Assembly: GCA_002399445.1 (NCBI GenBank)
Contig: DHDR01000019.1
Coordinates: 191,808 to 255,807, forward strand
DNA from: Ruminococcaceae bacterium UBA4871
GTDB taxonomy: Bacteria > Bacillota > Clostridia > Oscillospirales > Acutalibacteraceae
Direction of reading: 5' to 3'
DNA: 64,000 nt
Part shown: positions 34,468 through 42,278 of the stretch, piece by piece
How the letters are laid out: each line of letters starts with the position of its first letter
Numbering within the stretch: position 1 is the stretch's first letter
Notes under the pieces: model-generated
Seen by the model: the letters and a program-made list of their open reading frames with translations, nothing else
The model's database searches: none
Told to the model about the DNA's origin: nothing
Program-made: the position numbers and the translations under genes

Positions 34468-35270
34468 CGTTTTTCCCCCGCGTACAGTTTCTTAACCGGC
34501 ATCTGTATGAGTCGGACAAGTCCTTTTTCCAGCAAAATACTCAATAAAACAATCGCAGCCGTCCATGCAAAAAGGTCTGGCGTTTCCAAATAAATTTTGG
34601 CGTCATACAGATTGCCGCCAATCGACAAGTGCGTATCGGCCAATACTTCTGCTGCCACTCCGGCTTTCCATGCCATTCCGATTCCTGTACTGCAAGCCGC
34701 TGAAAAATATGGCAAAACAGACGGAATATAAACCTGCATCCATGTACGCCTTCTGCCAAATCGATAAACTTGCGCCATTTCCAACAGATCAGAATCTGTT
34801 TCCGAAATACCATTCGAAACATTTCTCCAGAAAGAAGGCATGACAATCAGGCAAGAAGTTAACACAGGTACTTTTGCTGTGCTGAGCCAAACTAATGCAA
34901 GAATAATGAAAGAGGCAACCGGAGTTGCATTGATAATGCTGATAATTGGATAAAAGACAGCATAGCAAAGTCGGCTTTGATTGGTAAGCACTGCTAACAA
35001 AGTACCAATCCCCATTCCGAGGAAAAATCCGAGTAAAATACGCCCCATGCTGCTTACAATTGTCAGCCAAAAACTACCGACAAAAATAAGTTGGCAAAGT
35101 CTGCGAAAAACACAAAGAGGAGATACTAACAGTATCTCCTCATGAACTGCCCCGGCCAGAACTTGCCAAACAGTCAGCCACACGGCTGCTGAAATCACCC
35201 AGTATGTTAGTCGGGGCTGCTGTGTTCCCTGCTTCAAATTTTGTTTATTTTTTGTAATAAAATCCATCAT
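34458..35270 (-). CDS. ABC importer permease (SsuC/TauC-like)
   Basis: About 270 residues with six predicted membrane helices. The EAA-type coupling loop lies near QVYRFGRRRTWMQVYIPSVLPYF, followed by GMAWKAGVAAEVL, a hallmark of the sulfonate/nitrate/taurine permease family. The ATG at 35270 has GGAGGAAAG about 11 bases upstream and overlaps the lipoprotein gene end by about 26 bases. The open frame upstream is inside the lipoprotein gene and is not used here. Confidence 0.9.
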   Translation of the reverse strand: MMDFITKNKQNLKQGTQQPRLTYWVISAAVWLTVWQVLAGAVHEEILLVSPLCVFRRLCQLIFVGSFWLTIVSSMGRILLGFFLGMGIGTLLAVLTNQSRLCYAVFYPIISIINATPVASFIILALVWLSTAKVPVLTSCLIVMPSFWRNVSNGISETDSDLLEMAQVYRFGRRRTWMQVYIPSVLPYFSAACSTGIGMAWKAGVAAEVLADTHLSIGGNLYDAKIYLETPDLFAWTAAIVLLSILLEKGLVRLIQMPVKKLYAGEKRCQ

Positions 35271-36288
35271 CCGGAAGCTTTCCTCCAACAGATTTGGGGT
35301 TTTGCTGAAACAGAATTTCAAAGAATGGCTGGATCTTTTCTTTCATTTCTTTTCCATCCATATATGTAATGCTGCAATTGGGAATGGTCTTCGCTGCTAC
35401 AGAAGCCGGCATACCTAAATATTTTTCTGCCAACTTTCCGGTTTGTACTGCATTAGCATTCGCATATTTCGTGCTTTCCTGATATCCCTGCAGGAATTTG
35501 TTCAAGGTGTCTTTGTGTTGTTCCGCAAAAGCTTTGCGTACAGCCAAACAACCCATAGACAAGACACTGCCGCCTTTTGCTGCTTTATTCCATTCATCCG
35601 TAAGATTTAAGGCAAGTTTTGCTGTCTTACATTTCGCAAGTGCCTGCGTAACAAAAGGCTCCGGCAAGACAACAATTTTGGCTTGTCCGGAAAGAAGCTT
35701 CGTCACTGTTTCCGCATGTTCGGAAACATAAACGACTTTTACATCTTTTCCCGGAACCAAACCATTCTGCTTTAAAATATAATTGAGAACATATTCCGGC
35801 ACAGCGCCTTTACCGGAACTGTAAATTGTTTTGCCTTTTAAGTCCCGAATAGCTGAAACTTTTTCTCCATTAGTTACAATTGACAAAACGCCAAGGGTAT
35901 TAATGGCAACCATCTGCACTTTACCGGACGTTTTCTGATACAGAGTCGCTGCCAGATTGGTTGGCAAAGCAGCAATGTCAACTTCACCGGATGTCAACTT
36001 GGCAACCGCTGCATTCGGTTGTGTATCCACAGTAAATTTGTAATTTTCTGCTGTTTCTTTTGCATTTGCATCCTGCATCAATTTTACCATTCCGAGTCCA
36101 GTGGGCCCTTTCAGCATTCCAACTTTGACCGTTGCTTTTTCTGCAGAAGCCGCTGAAGCAGCTTCAGAGGAAGAAATCGCTGCGTTTGCTGACGATGGAG
36201 CCGAAGAAGCACTGCTTCCACATCCGACAGCAGACAATGCCATTACAACAGCTAAGGCCAATGCAGAAATTTTTTTAGTCAGTTGCAT
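35245..36288 (-). CDS. ABC importer substrate-binding lipoprotein
   Basis: About 347 residues. A lipoprotein signal (LALAVVMALSAVGCGSS) places Cys at the mature N-terminus; a Ser/Ala-rich linker follows. The binding domain has KVGMLKGPTGLGMVKLM, SGEVDIAALPTN, LKGKTIYSSGKGAVPEYVL and LPEPFVTQAL, typical of the SsuA/NMT1/THI5-like two-lobe fold. Ligands in this superfamily include sulfonates, nitrate, bicarbonate and thiamine precursors; I cannot choose. It is the first gene of a three-gene importer unit and follows a Crp/Fnr-type regulator gene by about 60 bases. Confidence 0.88.
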   Translation of the reverse strand: MQLTKKISALALAVVMALSAVGCGSSASSAPSSANAAISSSEAASAASAEKATVKVGMLKGPTGLGMVKLMQDANAKETAENYKFTVDTQPNAAVAKLTSGEVDIAALPTNLAATLYQKTSGKVQMVAINTLGVLSIVTNGEKVSAIRDLKGKTIYSSGKGAVPEYVLNYILKQNGLVPGKDVKVVYVSEHAETVTKLLSGQAKIVVLPEPFVTQALAKCKTAKLALNLTDEWNKAAKGGSVLSMGCLAVRKAFAEQHKDTLNKFLQGYQESTKYANANAVQTGKLAEKYLGMPASVAAKTIPNCSITYMDGKEMKEKIQPFFEILFQQNPKSVGGKLPDDGFYYKK

Positions 36289-36346
36289 ATTCAAACATCC
36301 TTCTTTCGAAAATTATTGATAGCTGCTATTTTCCATTCTAAACAAT

Positions 36347-37039
36347 TCATATTTGATTGGTCGCCGAAATTTCAGTTAACCGGCGGCGGTCCTGAATGTA
36401 CACATGTCGGCCTTGCTGCTTTAGGATTCCGCACTGCTGCATATTTTCCAACACCCGGTAAAGTGAGGAGCGGCTGATTCCTAACAGTCCTGAAAGGTTT
36501 GCTACCGTGCATGGAAGAGAAACAAGCCCGTTTTTATCCGTTTTTTGTGCCAGTAACCATGCAGACAGCCTTTGTTCCGCAGTACCACCCGAAGCAACAC
36601 TAATCCGCCGCGTAAGAAAAGCGACCCTGCCAGAAAGGTAAGAAATATAATTTTCTGCTGTTTTTACATCTGCTTTTAAAAGTTTTCTCAATAGTGGAAG
36701 TTCCAAAAACAGGATCTTTGTGACACGTTTTGTGCGCAAAAGTGACAGCGTATCATCTCCCTGAAGAAAAGCAGCCGCCAGCCCAAATACATCTCCCGTT
36801 TCAAAGAAATTCATCAAAACTTCTCCCCCGCCTGCTGACTGGCGAAATGCTCGCACTTCTCCACAGCATACCAGACCAATTTGTCTTTTTTGTGGGAGAG
36901 TCTCTCCAGCTGAAAAAGAGCAGCAGTGACAGCCGCAATCTTGAAAAGCTGCTTGTGCAGTTTGAAATGACACCCCTTGGAACAGTGGAATGCCCTGCAT
37001 CATTCTGAAAAAATCTTCTTTTTTCTTCAGTTCTTGCAC
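36347..37039 (-). CDS. Crp/Fnr-family regulator with cysteine-rich sensor half
   Basis: About 230 residues. The cyclic-nucleotide-binding-like barrel fills about residues 20-130; a dimer helix and winged helix-turn-helix follow (VANLSGLLGISRSSLYRVLENM). Near the N-terminus are clustered cysteines, DCGCHCC, and later LVCCGEV, which could sense redox or bind a metal or Fe-S centre. The start is chosen as GTG at 37039, with CGGAGG 7 bases upstream; the ATG at 37081 lies at or before the predicted transcription start. It probably controls the adjacent importer, judged from position only. Confidence 0.85.
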   Translation of the reverse strand: MQELKKKEDFFRMMQGIPLFQGVSFQTAQAAFQDCGCHCCSFSAGETLPQKRQIGLVCCGEVRAFRQSAGGGEVLMNFFETGDVFGLAAAFLQGDDTLSLLRTKRVTKILFLELPLLRKLLKADVKTAENYISYLSGRVAFLTRRISVASGGTAEQRLSAWLLAQKTDKNGLVSLPCTVANLSGLLGISRSSLYRVLENMQQCGILKQQGRHVYIQDRRRLTEISATNQI

Positions 37040-37086
37040 GATTTTGCCTCCGAAATGTATCATATCGGACAGTTTATTCATTCAAA

Positions 37087-37115
37087 ATTATACAGCTGAT
37101 TGCCTGTCTTGTCAA
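37087..37115 (-). promoter_or_regulatory. Consensus sigma-A promoter of the Crp/Fnr regulator
   Basis: TTGACA and TATAAT are both perfect and spaced exactly 17 bases on the minus strand. The transcript would begin near 37080, which fixes the regulator start at the downstream GTG rather than the first ATG. Confidence 0.85.
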
Positions 37116-37172
37116 GGATAGGAAGGAATTTGCTGCAAACAATGACTCACCAAAGAAAGGGTTTGCTGCAAG

Positions 37173-37209
37173 CAATAAAAAACTGCTACAGGCAAAACCC
37201 TGCAGCAGT
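37173..37209 (-). terminator. Terminator after the CD1247-type gene
   Basis: An 11-bp stem ACTGCTGCAGG/CCTGTAGCAGT with one G-T pair and a 6-base loop, followed on the minus strand by TTTTTATT. It isolates this gene from the regulator promoter. Confidence 0.9.
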
Positions 37210-37228
37210 ACAAAAAATATTGGATTTT

Positions 37229-37702
37229 CTATTCTTTCTCGCCATTATCTTCATCACAACAGCCACAGCCACAACCACAGTCATCGTCATCGCTGTCACA
37301 ATCTTCATCATCGGCAACCTCAAATTCCAATAGTTCCCCGCAATTTGGGCATTTCATTTGGCCATCTTCCACGATATCCTGAGAAAGGCAAATGGTTTCA
37401 TGGCAGTTTGGGCAAGTGACCTCATAGTAGTCATCCTCGTCTTCATCCTCATCATTTTCCTCTTCTTCATCGTCGTCATTTACACCGTAAATAACACGCT
37501 CCAAGGAACCAAGATCCTCATCAACTTCATCCAGTTGTCCAGCCACATTTGTGACGGTATCTTCAACCTCTGTAGTGGATTTCGCAAGGTCATCCAGAAG
37601 ATCGATGATTGCATGGATTACTTTAACCTCTTTCTTGTCTGCGTCTAATTCCAGCCCTTCTGCCAGGCCGCGAATATACGAAACTTTTTCGGTAACTGTC
37701 AT
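37229..37702 (-). CDS. CD1247-domain protein with zinc-ribbon and acidic tail
   Basis: A 157-residue protein. The N-terminal helical domain (residues 1-75, VSYIRGLAEGLELD... IIDLLDDLAKS) is the CD1247 domain of Clostridia. A long acidic run (DDDEEEENDEDEDEDD) follows, then a zinc-ribbon with CPNC and CPNC pairs, then a tail with alternating Cys/Gly (CGCGCGCC) after a second acidic run. Function unknown; cytoplasmic. AAAAAGGAGG precedes the ATG. It is downstream of efp and has its own terminator. Confidence 0.8.
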   Translation of the reverse strand: MTVTEKVSYIRGLAEGLELDADKKEVKVIHAIIDLLDDLAKSTTEVEDTVTNVAGQLDEVDEDLGSLERVIYGVNDDDEEEENDEDEDEDDYYEVTCPNCHETICLSQDIVEDGQMKCPNCGELLEFEVADDEDCDSDDDDCGCGCGCCDEDNGEKE

Positions 37703-37792
37703 GATAAGCCTCCTTTTTGGCTATTCTATCTAAGATAAGGATAAGAAACTGTAGGTAAGGCCAGAAGCCATACTGTTCTATACAAGTATGGT

Positions 37793-38350
37793 TCAAGCAC
37801 GCTCCATATATTCACCAGTTCGCGTATCGATACGAATCATTTCCCCTTCGTTGATAAAAAGTGGAACTTTAATCTCAGCACCTGTCTCCAATGTGGCTGG
37901 CTTTGTTGCATTGGTGGCTGTGTCACCTTTAAAACCTGGCTCTGTTTGGGTAACTTGCAGTTCCACAAAGTTCGGCGGCTCAATACCAAATACCTTGTCC
38001 TTATAGGATAAGATTCTGCAGTTCATATTTTCCTTTACAAATTTAAAACTTTCGCCCAAAACGTCTTTGTTAATCGGAATCTGCTCGAAAGTATCAGGGT
38101 CCATAAAGTAATAAAGATCACCGTCATTGTAAAGATACTGCATTTCCTTACGCTCAATATAAGCAACTGGAAATTTATCATTTGGGTTAAATGTGCGCTC
38201 TGTCACAGCACCGGTAATAACATTGCGGATTTTTGTGCGAACAAAAGCAGCACCTTTCCCCGGTTTAACATGCTGGAATTCAATAATGGAAACGACCTGA
38301 CCATCCATATCGAATGTCACGCCATTTCTGAAATCGCCTGCAGAAATCAT
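37793..38350 (-). CDS. efp: Translation elongation factor P
   Basis: A 185-residue EF-P that relieves ribosome stalling at polyproline stretches. The start MISAGDFRNGVTF, the loop PGKGAAFVRTK with its conserved tip Lys, and C-terminal IRIDTRTGEYMERA define it. TTGGAGG lies 8 bases before the ATG at 38350. It follows the aroQ gene by about 100 bases and has its own promoter candidate. No EpmA/EpmB modification genes are nearby. Confidence 0.97.
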   Translation of the reverse strand: MISAGDFRNGVTFDMDGQVVSIIEFQHVKPGKGAAFVRTKIRNVITGAVTERTFNPNDKFPVAYIERKEMQYLYNDGDLYYFMDPDTFEQIPINKDVLGESFKFVKENMNCRILSYKDKVFGIEPPNFVELQVTQTEPGFKGDTATNATKPATLETGAEIKVPLFINEGEMIRIDTRTGEYMERA

Positions 38351-38397
38351 TCGTATATCCTCCAATTCAAATCTATAACAATAGCAAACTTTATTTA

Positions 38398-38426
38398 AGT
38401 GTATCGTATTTTCGGCAAAATTTCAA
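38398..38426 (-). promoter_or_regulatory. Promoter candidate for efp
   Basis: TTGAAA and TACACT are spaced 17 bases on the minus strand in the 96-base gap between aroQ and efp. Confidence 0.5.
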
Positions 38427-38446
38427 GCTATTTCACAAAAAAAGCG

Positions 38447-38887
38447 TCAAATTAGGCTTTGAAGCGCATACAATGCCAAAAAATAACTTACTTTGCCAAA
38501 TCCACAGATCTGCCCTGCACACACCGGTGCAATCACGCTGGTATTACGGAAGTCCTCCCGTGCATGGATATTGCTCATATGCGTCTCAACAAACGGGATT
38601 CCGTGCACACAGGTAATGGCATCTCGTAACGCATAACTGTAATGTGTAAGTGCACCAGCATTTAGGATACAACCGTCATATGCCCCACGCACCGAATGAA
38701 TTTTATCAATTAAATCTCCTTCATGGTTTGATTGATAAATATCAAGAGTAAAACCAAGTTTTTCAGCAAACCGCTTAACATCGTGATTAATGCTTTCTGT
38801 GGTTTCCGTTCCATAAACATTTTGCTCCCGTACACCGACCATATCGAGGTTTGGCCCCAACAGCAGCAGAATCTTTTTTCTTGCCAT
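38447..38887 (-). CDS. aroQ: Type II 3-dehydroquinate dehydratase
   Basis: Shikimate-pathway enzyme removing water from 3-dehydroquinate. The 146-residue sequence has the type II blocks LLLGPNLDMVGVREQNVYG (with the catalytic Tyr), QSNHEGDLIDKIH, LNAGALTHYSYALRDA, and VETHMSNIHAREDFR with the catalytic His. The ATG at 38887 has GAAGGAG upstream; the longer frame lies inside the preceding gene. It is separated from yqeG by only 5 bases. Confidence 0.96.
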   Translation of the reverse strand: MARKKILLLLGPNLDMVGVREQNVYGTETTESINHDVKRFAEKLGFTLDIYQSNHEGDLIDKIHSVRGAYDGCILNAGALTHYSYALRDAITCVHGIPFVETHMSNIHAREDFRNTSVIAPVCAGQICGFGKVSYFLALYALQSLI

Positions 38888-38892
38888 ATCCG

Positions 38893-39408
38893 TTACTCCT
38901 TCGGTGAAATATGCCGCCCTGTATTTTTTAATTCTTGACGAATTGATTGTTCCCAATGTCTCCTGCGCAGGAAGGAAGCAGAACCTTCCGTAATACGCGG
39001 CGTAACCAGAATGGATTGCAGGCCGACCAAATTGGCCCCCAAAATATCCGTAAAGATCTGATCCCCGATAGCTACGGTTTCCGACCGCCTGACATGAAGT
39101 TTTGACATAGCCCGCAAATACCCGACAGGCAATGGCTTTAGTGCAAAGCTGACGTATGGCAGCCCGTATTGTGCGGCAAAAGGTGCAACACGCCACTTAA
39201 AGTTATTAGAAAGGATAATCAATTTAAAACCATTATTCTGCATCTTTTGCACCCACTGAATCGTACCGGAAAATGGAATCTGGCTGTCCGGCGGAGAAAG
39301 GGTATTGTCAACATCCAGTAAGATGGCTTTTACATGCATACGATGCAACATTGGAGGCGTAATCTGTGTGACCCAGTCAACCGAATAGGATGGCATGTTC
39401 AGTGTCAA
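38893..39408 (-). CDS. yqeG: YqeG-family HAD phosphatase
   Basis: A 171-residue HAD IIIA phosphatase. Motif I is ILLDVDNTLSPPD, motif II ILSNNFKWR, and motif III/IV AIGDQIFTDILGANLVG, with KPLPVGY between. Relatives act as phosphatidylglycerolphosphate phosphatases (PgpA/GEP4-like) or remain unassigned. The start is probably TTG at 39408, with AAAGGAGGG 9 bases before; an ATG lies four codons later. It is coupled with aroQ in the yqeG-aro-efp neighbourhood common in Clostridia. Confidence 0.9.
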   Translation of the reverse strand: MTLNMPSYSVDWVTQITPPMLHRMHVKAILLDVDNTLSPPDSQIPFSGTIQWVQKMQNNGFKLIILSNNFKWRVAPFAAQYGLPYVSFALKPLPVGYLRAMSKLHVRRSETVAIGDQIFTDILGANLVGLQSILVTPRITEGSASFLRRRHWEQSIRQELKNTGRHISPKE

Positions 39409-39444
39409 TAACAGTCACCCTCCTTTTTGTTCTTTTACGTTAAA

Positions 39445-39467
39445 AAAGCGGGCTCTAAGCCCGCTTT
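39445..39467 (-). terminator. Terminator after rpsU
   Basis: A 10-bp stem AAAGCGGGCT/AGCCCGCTTT with a 3-base loop, with a minus-strand T run, about 45 bases after the S21 stop and just before the yqeG start. Confidence 0.92.
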
Positions 39468-39512
39468 CCATGTACCTAAGAAACCAAAGTGAAAGTTAAG
39501 CAATTCAGTAAA

Positions 39513-39689
39513 TTACTTATACTTGCGCTTGCGGGCTGCTTCGGATTTTTTCTTCCTCCGAACAGAAGGCTTTTCATAAGCCTCTCTCTTGCGGACCTCA
39601 GCGATGACGCCAGAGCGGGCGCACTGCTTTTTAAAGCGGCGCAGGGCGCTGTCCAGGGATTCATTGTCCTTTACTCGAATCTCAGCCAT
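39513..39689 (-). CDS. rpsU: 30S ribosomal protein S21
   Basis: A 58-residue S21, shorter than most independent open frames here. It reads MAEIRVKDNESLDSALRRFK, then KKQCARSGVIAEVRKREAYEKP and a very basic C-terminus ending RKRKYK. S21 lies on the 30S platform and helps mRNA binding. GGGAGGG precedes the ATG. It has a consensus promoter and its own terminator. The overlapping 62-residue frame on the same strand is only its shadow. Confidence 0.97.
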   Translation of the reverse strand: MAEIRVKDNESLDSALRRFKKQCARSGVIAEVRKREAYEKPSVRRKKKSEAARKRKYK

Positions 39690-39755
39690 GTATTTTCCCT
39701 CCCATCCGCCAAAAGGCAGGGGTTATCTGTAATCAATATCTGTTACATAATCAAT

Positions 39756-39784
39756 ATTATACTTATTCATAAAACTTCTGTCAA
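39756..39784 (-). promoter_or_regulatory. Consensus promoter of rpsU
   Basis: Perfect TTGACA and TATAAT with 17-base spacing on the minus strand, about 60 bases before the S21 start. Confidence 0.9.
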
Positions 39785-39837
39785 GTCTTCTTTCCCGAAA
39801 TCCTGCTTTCAAAAATTCAAAAACTTTCGGAAAAGTG

Positions 39838-39866
39838 TTGACATTTGTCCAATAAAATGATATGAT
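39838..39866 (+). promoter_or_regulatory. Promoter of the tRNA-Trp/Asp/Thr cluster
   Basis: TTGACA and TATGAT with 17-base spacing, about 42 bases before the first tRNA. It diverges from the rpsU promoter. Confidence 0.88.
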
Positions 39867-39907
39867 TATTTTCGCGTTTGGAGTTAATGACAGCACATGC
39901 ATAATAT

Positions 39908-39983
39908 AGGGGTATAGCTCAGTTGGTAGAGCAGTGGTCTCCAAAACCACGTGCCGAGGGTTCAAGTCCTTCTGCCCCTGCCA
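39908..39983 (+). tRNA. tRNA-Trp (CCA)
   Basis: A 76-base cloverleaf including an encoded CCA end. Acceptor AGGGGTA pairs with TGCCCCT; the anticodon loop CTCCAAA gives anticodon CCA. The T-loop is TTCAAGT. First of three tRNAs on one transcript. Confidence 0.96.
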
Positions 39984-39986
39984 TAC

Positions 39987-40063
39987 GGCTCGGTAGTTCA
40001 GCTGGTTAGAACGCTAGCCTGTCACGCTAGAGGTCGACGGTTCGATCCCGTTCCGAGTCGCCA
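39987..40063 (+). tRNA. tRNA-Asp (GTC)
   Basis: A 77-base cloverleaf including CCA. Acceptor GGCTCGG pairs with CCGAGTC; the loop CTGTCAC gives anticodon GTC; discriminator G. Three bases after tRNA-Trp. Confidence 0.96.
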
Positions 40064-40067
40064 TTTT

Positions 40068-40143
40068 GCTGCTATGGCTCAGTTGGCAGAGCACATCCTT
40101 GGTAAGGATGAGGTCACGCGTTCGAATCGCGTTAGCAGCTCCA
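40068..40143 (+). tRNA. tRNA-Thr (GGT)
   Basis: A 76-base cloverleaf including CCA. Acceptor GCTGCTA pairs with TAGCAGC; stem CATCC/GGATG encloses loop TTGGTAA, anticodon GGT; discriminator T. Last in the cluster, followed by a terminator. Confidence 0.95.
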
Positions 40144-40145
40144 TC

Positions 40146-40183
40146 AAAAAAGCTAGGAAACTTGCGGGTTTCCTAGCTTTTTT
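40146..40183 (+). terminator. Terminator of the tRNA cluster
   Basis: A stem AAAAAAGCTAGGAAA/TTTCCTAGCTTTTTT around a short loop with a T run on the right, directly after tRNA-Thr. The A-rich left flank makes it potentially bidirectional. Confidence 0.9.
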
Positions 40184-40284
40184 GTTTTATCCGAGTGTTA
40201 GTCATTTGAAGTCATTTGACAGCGTTCCGGTAGTCAAAAAGTTGTCAACGATATAAAGGAACCAAATAATTATTTTATTAAGAC

Positions 40285-41141
40285 TATAGCAAATTAATTT
40301 ATAAACTGGAAAATCCATCAAAATGAAACCATCCAAGGATATCCTGAACGGTAATCGCATCAAAGGCAGACGGTAAGGCTTTGAAGATGATGTCAACAGA
40401 GCGTGCTTTCACTTTACGAAGAAACGCCTTGATTTTTGACCACATCTGTTCAATCGGATTGAAGTCGAGACTGTATGGCGGAAGATAAAGGATGTGTGTG
40501 CCAACCCTTTCAATGGCCTGCTTGACCCCTTTGACTTTATGGCAACGCAAATTATCCATCACAACGATATCACCTGTATGAAGAGTTGGTACAAGACACT
40601 GCTCAATATATTCCTTGAAAGTTTCCCCATTTAACGAACCTGACAAAAACAAAGGAACCGTAGATCCGTCTGTCCGGACAGACGAAAGAATTATCGTGAT
40701 TTTCCCTGTATTCAGCGGTGTATGGTCGTTTGCCCGTTGCCCATCTTTGGCCCGGGCATAGCGCCTTGTCATGTCGGTATTTACGCCGCTTTCATCCAGA
40801 AATACAAGACGGGATGCTGATTCGTAAATTCACCTGATCCTTGATTTGCTGGAGCGTGATATCCGGCTGAGAATTAATCAGACTTTTCATACGCTTCAAG
40901 TCTTGTGAATTTAAAGCGGGTTTCCTGCCATACGCATGAGGTCTGGGTTGTACGCTGCCCGTTTTCTTTACCAATTGAAACAAATTATATACAGCTGTCT
41001 TTTTCACCCGAAAGGTACTCAGAATTTCTTGTATTCGCATCCCGTTTGTGCGTGCTATTACAATTAAGTTCCGTACTTCTATACTTATCATCTTTTTTCT
41101 CTTTATTATATGCCTTCCTCTTAATTTATTAAATTGCTATA
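40285..41141 (-). mobile_element. IS630-like element, internally deleted
   Basis: The outer ends are imperfect inverted repeats of about 25 bases: the left end reads TATAGCAAATTAATTTATAA, and the complement of the right end reads TATAGCAATTTAATAAATTA. Each end begins with TA, matching the TA target duplication of the IS630/Tc1 group. It encloses one transposase gene on the minus strand. At about 857 bases it is shorter than typical family members (1.0-1.2 kb), which fits the internal deletion seen in the gene. The right end abuts a decayed sigma-factor gene, which it interrupts. Confidence 0.8.
40299..41091 (-). pseudogene. IS630-family transposase, deleted and frameshifted
   Basis: Two pieces of one transposase. 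The upstream piece (41091-40792) carries the N-terminal helix-turn-helix region (MRIQEILSTFRVKKTAVYNLF, then RKPALNSQDLKRM). The downstream piece (to 40299) carries the DDE domain: LVFLDESGVNTDMTRRYARA (first Asp), VVMDNLRCHK (second Asp) and PPYSLDFNPIEQMWSKIK (Glu). Between VNLRIS and LVFLDESG the linker and second HTH part that relatives have, roughly 50-60 codons, are missing and the frame changes. The element is therefore presumably unable to move by itself. Confidence 0.85.
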
Positions 41142-41540
41142 TCCCGATTTTTATACCACCGGCTACATCATCGAGGTGCCGGACGAGGCCGCGGCGCTCA
41201 TGGATCTTTCGAGCACGCCGAAGCCGCTTATTATTTGCGGAAATACTATTACAAGGCATATTATTCTCTGGATCGCGGCGACGGCATCGAACGCGACATT
41301 CTATTCGTATCCCTGTCCCCCTGCGGAAATCTATGAGTGTAAAGTGGCGGTCGAACAGGGCTCCATACCGCCATCGCTTACCTGCCGGACAAGCAGGTTA
41401 AACGCATCTATGCTTATTACTTCTTGGAAATGAGCAAAAATGCCATTGCAAAAACAGAGGGTATCCATGAAAGTACGGTACGTGAATCAATTGTATCCGG
41501 GTTGAAAAACATTCAAAAATACATAAGACGGTATTTTTGA
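41142..41540 (+). pseudogene. Decayed sigma-70-like factor of an integrative element
   Basis: A reading that changes frame at least three times can be followed: FYTTGYIIEVPDEAAALMDL, then EAAYYLRKYYYKAYYSLDRG and IERDILFVSLSP, then AEIYECKVAVEQ, then AIAYLPDKQVKRIYAYYFLE with a terminal helix-turn-helix (NAIAKTEGIHESTVRESI) ending IQKYIRRYF. This matches small sigma-like regulators found on conjugative and mobilisable elements of Firmicutes. The 5' end is replaced by the IS end. GC content of the first part is higher than that of the surroundings, which suggests transfer. No functional product is expected. Confidence 0.7.
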
Positions 41541-41603
41541 CCCCGAATCGGCCCCCAAAATAAAAAGGCTTATGATGGATATATTTTTATTCTTCGTTGA
41601 AAA

Positions 41604-42096
41604 TTGAATCAGGGACAAGCCGGATATATACCGAAAGCAGCGGCATACAGAGAGCCGGACGGCGGGTGCGCCACAGTCTTTTCTTGCGCAGGAGATGGTA
41701 AGTTGATGTGGGATTCAAAGCACAGCGACTATGCCGGTTTCTGCATGACAATGTTATCAGAAACCGAGACACAAATTAAGGCTGCCCAGTGCACCTTGGA
41801 TGCGGCAGACATGGAATTGAAGGCCTTTGCTGGAAACTTCGGAAAACCGAAAGCGCGAGTATGACCGGCTGCTGAGTTGGGCGGACCTGTATGGCAAAAT
41901 CTCTTTCGTGGCAAAGAAAATGATTGTGTCGCAGTTTATCAAGTCCATCCTCGTCGGCAGGAACTACAATATCGAAGAGGACTTCAACGTCACCTTTGAT
42001 GAGTTCCAAAGTTTCTGCGGCGTGAAGTTCAGTGAAAACGTAAAGGTCGAAGACACAGCGCTTCGCTTGTACGCACAGCATAAGAGCAAAAAATGA
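41604..42096 (+). pseudogene. C-terminal remnant of a large serine recombinase
   Basis: The final part reads KREYDRLLSWADLYGKISF then AKKMIVSQFIKSILVGRNYN and DFNVTFDEFQSFCG, which matches the C-terminal region of large serine recombinases of Firmicute mobile elements. A frame-1 piece upstream (SDYAGFCMTMLSETETQIKAAQ ... DAADMELK) continues into it through a frameshift near 41827. The catalytic N-terminal domain with its Ser and the zinc-ribbon are missing. It ends 30 bases before tRNA-Ala. It marks the edge of a lost integrative element; no activity is expected. Confidence 0.65.
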
Positions 42097-42125
42097 GGAA
42101 ATCCTTTTACAGATTTCCTCATAAA

Positions 42126-42201
42126 TGGTGGACCTGAACGGGATCGAACCGTCGACCTCTCGGATGCGAACCGAACGCTCTCCCAGCTGAGCTACAGGCC
42201 C
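42126..42201 (-). tRNA. tRNA-Ala (CGC)
   Basis: A 76-base cloverleaf on the minus strand including CCA. Acceptor GGGCCTG pairs with CAGGTCC and contains the G3-T70 pair that defines tRNA-Ala. Stem TTCGG/CCGAG encloses loop TTCGCAT, giving anticodon CGC. It lies between the recombinase remnant and the HAD gene. Confidence 0.94.
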
Positions 42202-42217
42202 AAATGCAACAGGGATA

Positions 42218-42246
42218 ATTATCTCACAGATACACCAATTTGTCAA
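42218..42246 (-). promoter_or_regulatory. Promoter of tRNA-Ala
   Basis: TTGACA and GATAAT with 17-base spacing on the minus strand, about 17 bases before the tRNA. Confidence 0.8.
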
Positions 42247-42278
42247 TATATGAAATTAAAAACTTTCCCTTGGAAATA

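Noticed and set aside
39476..39664. 62-residue minus-strand frame over rpsU
   Set aside because: The real gene in this place is S21 in another frame, with its own ribosome binding site and promoter.
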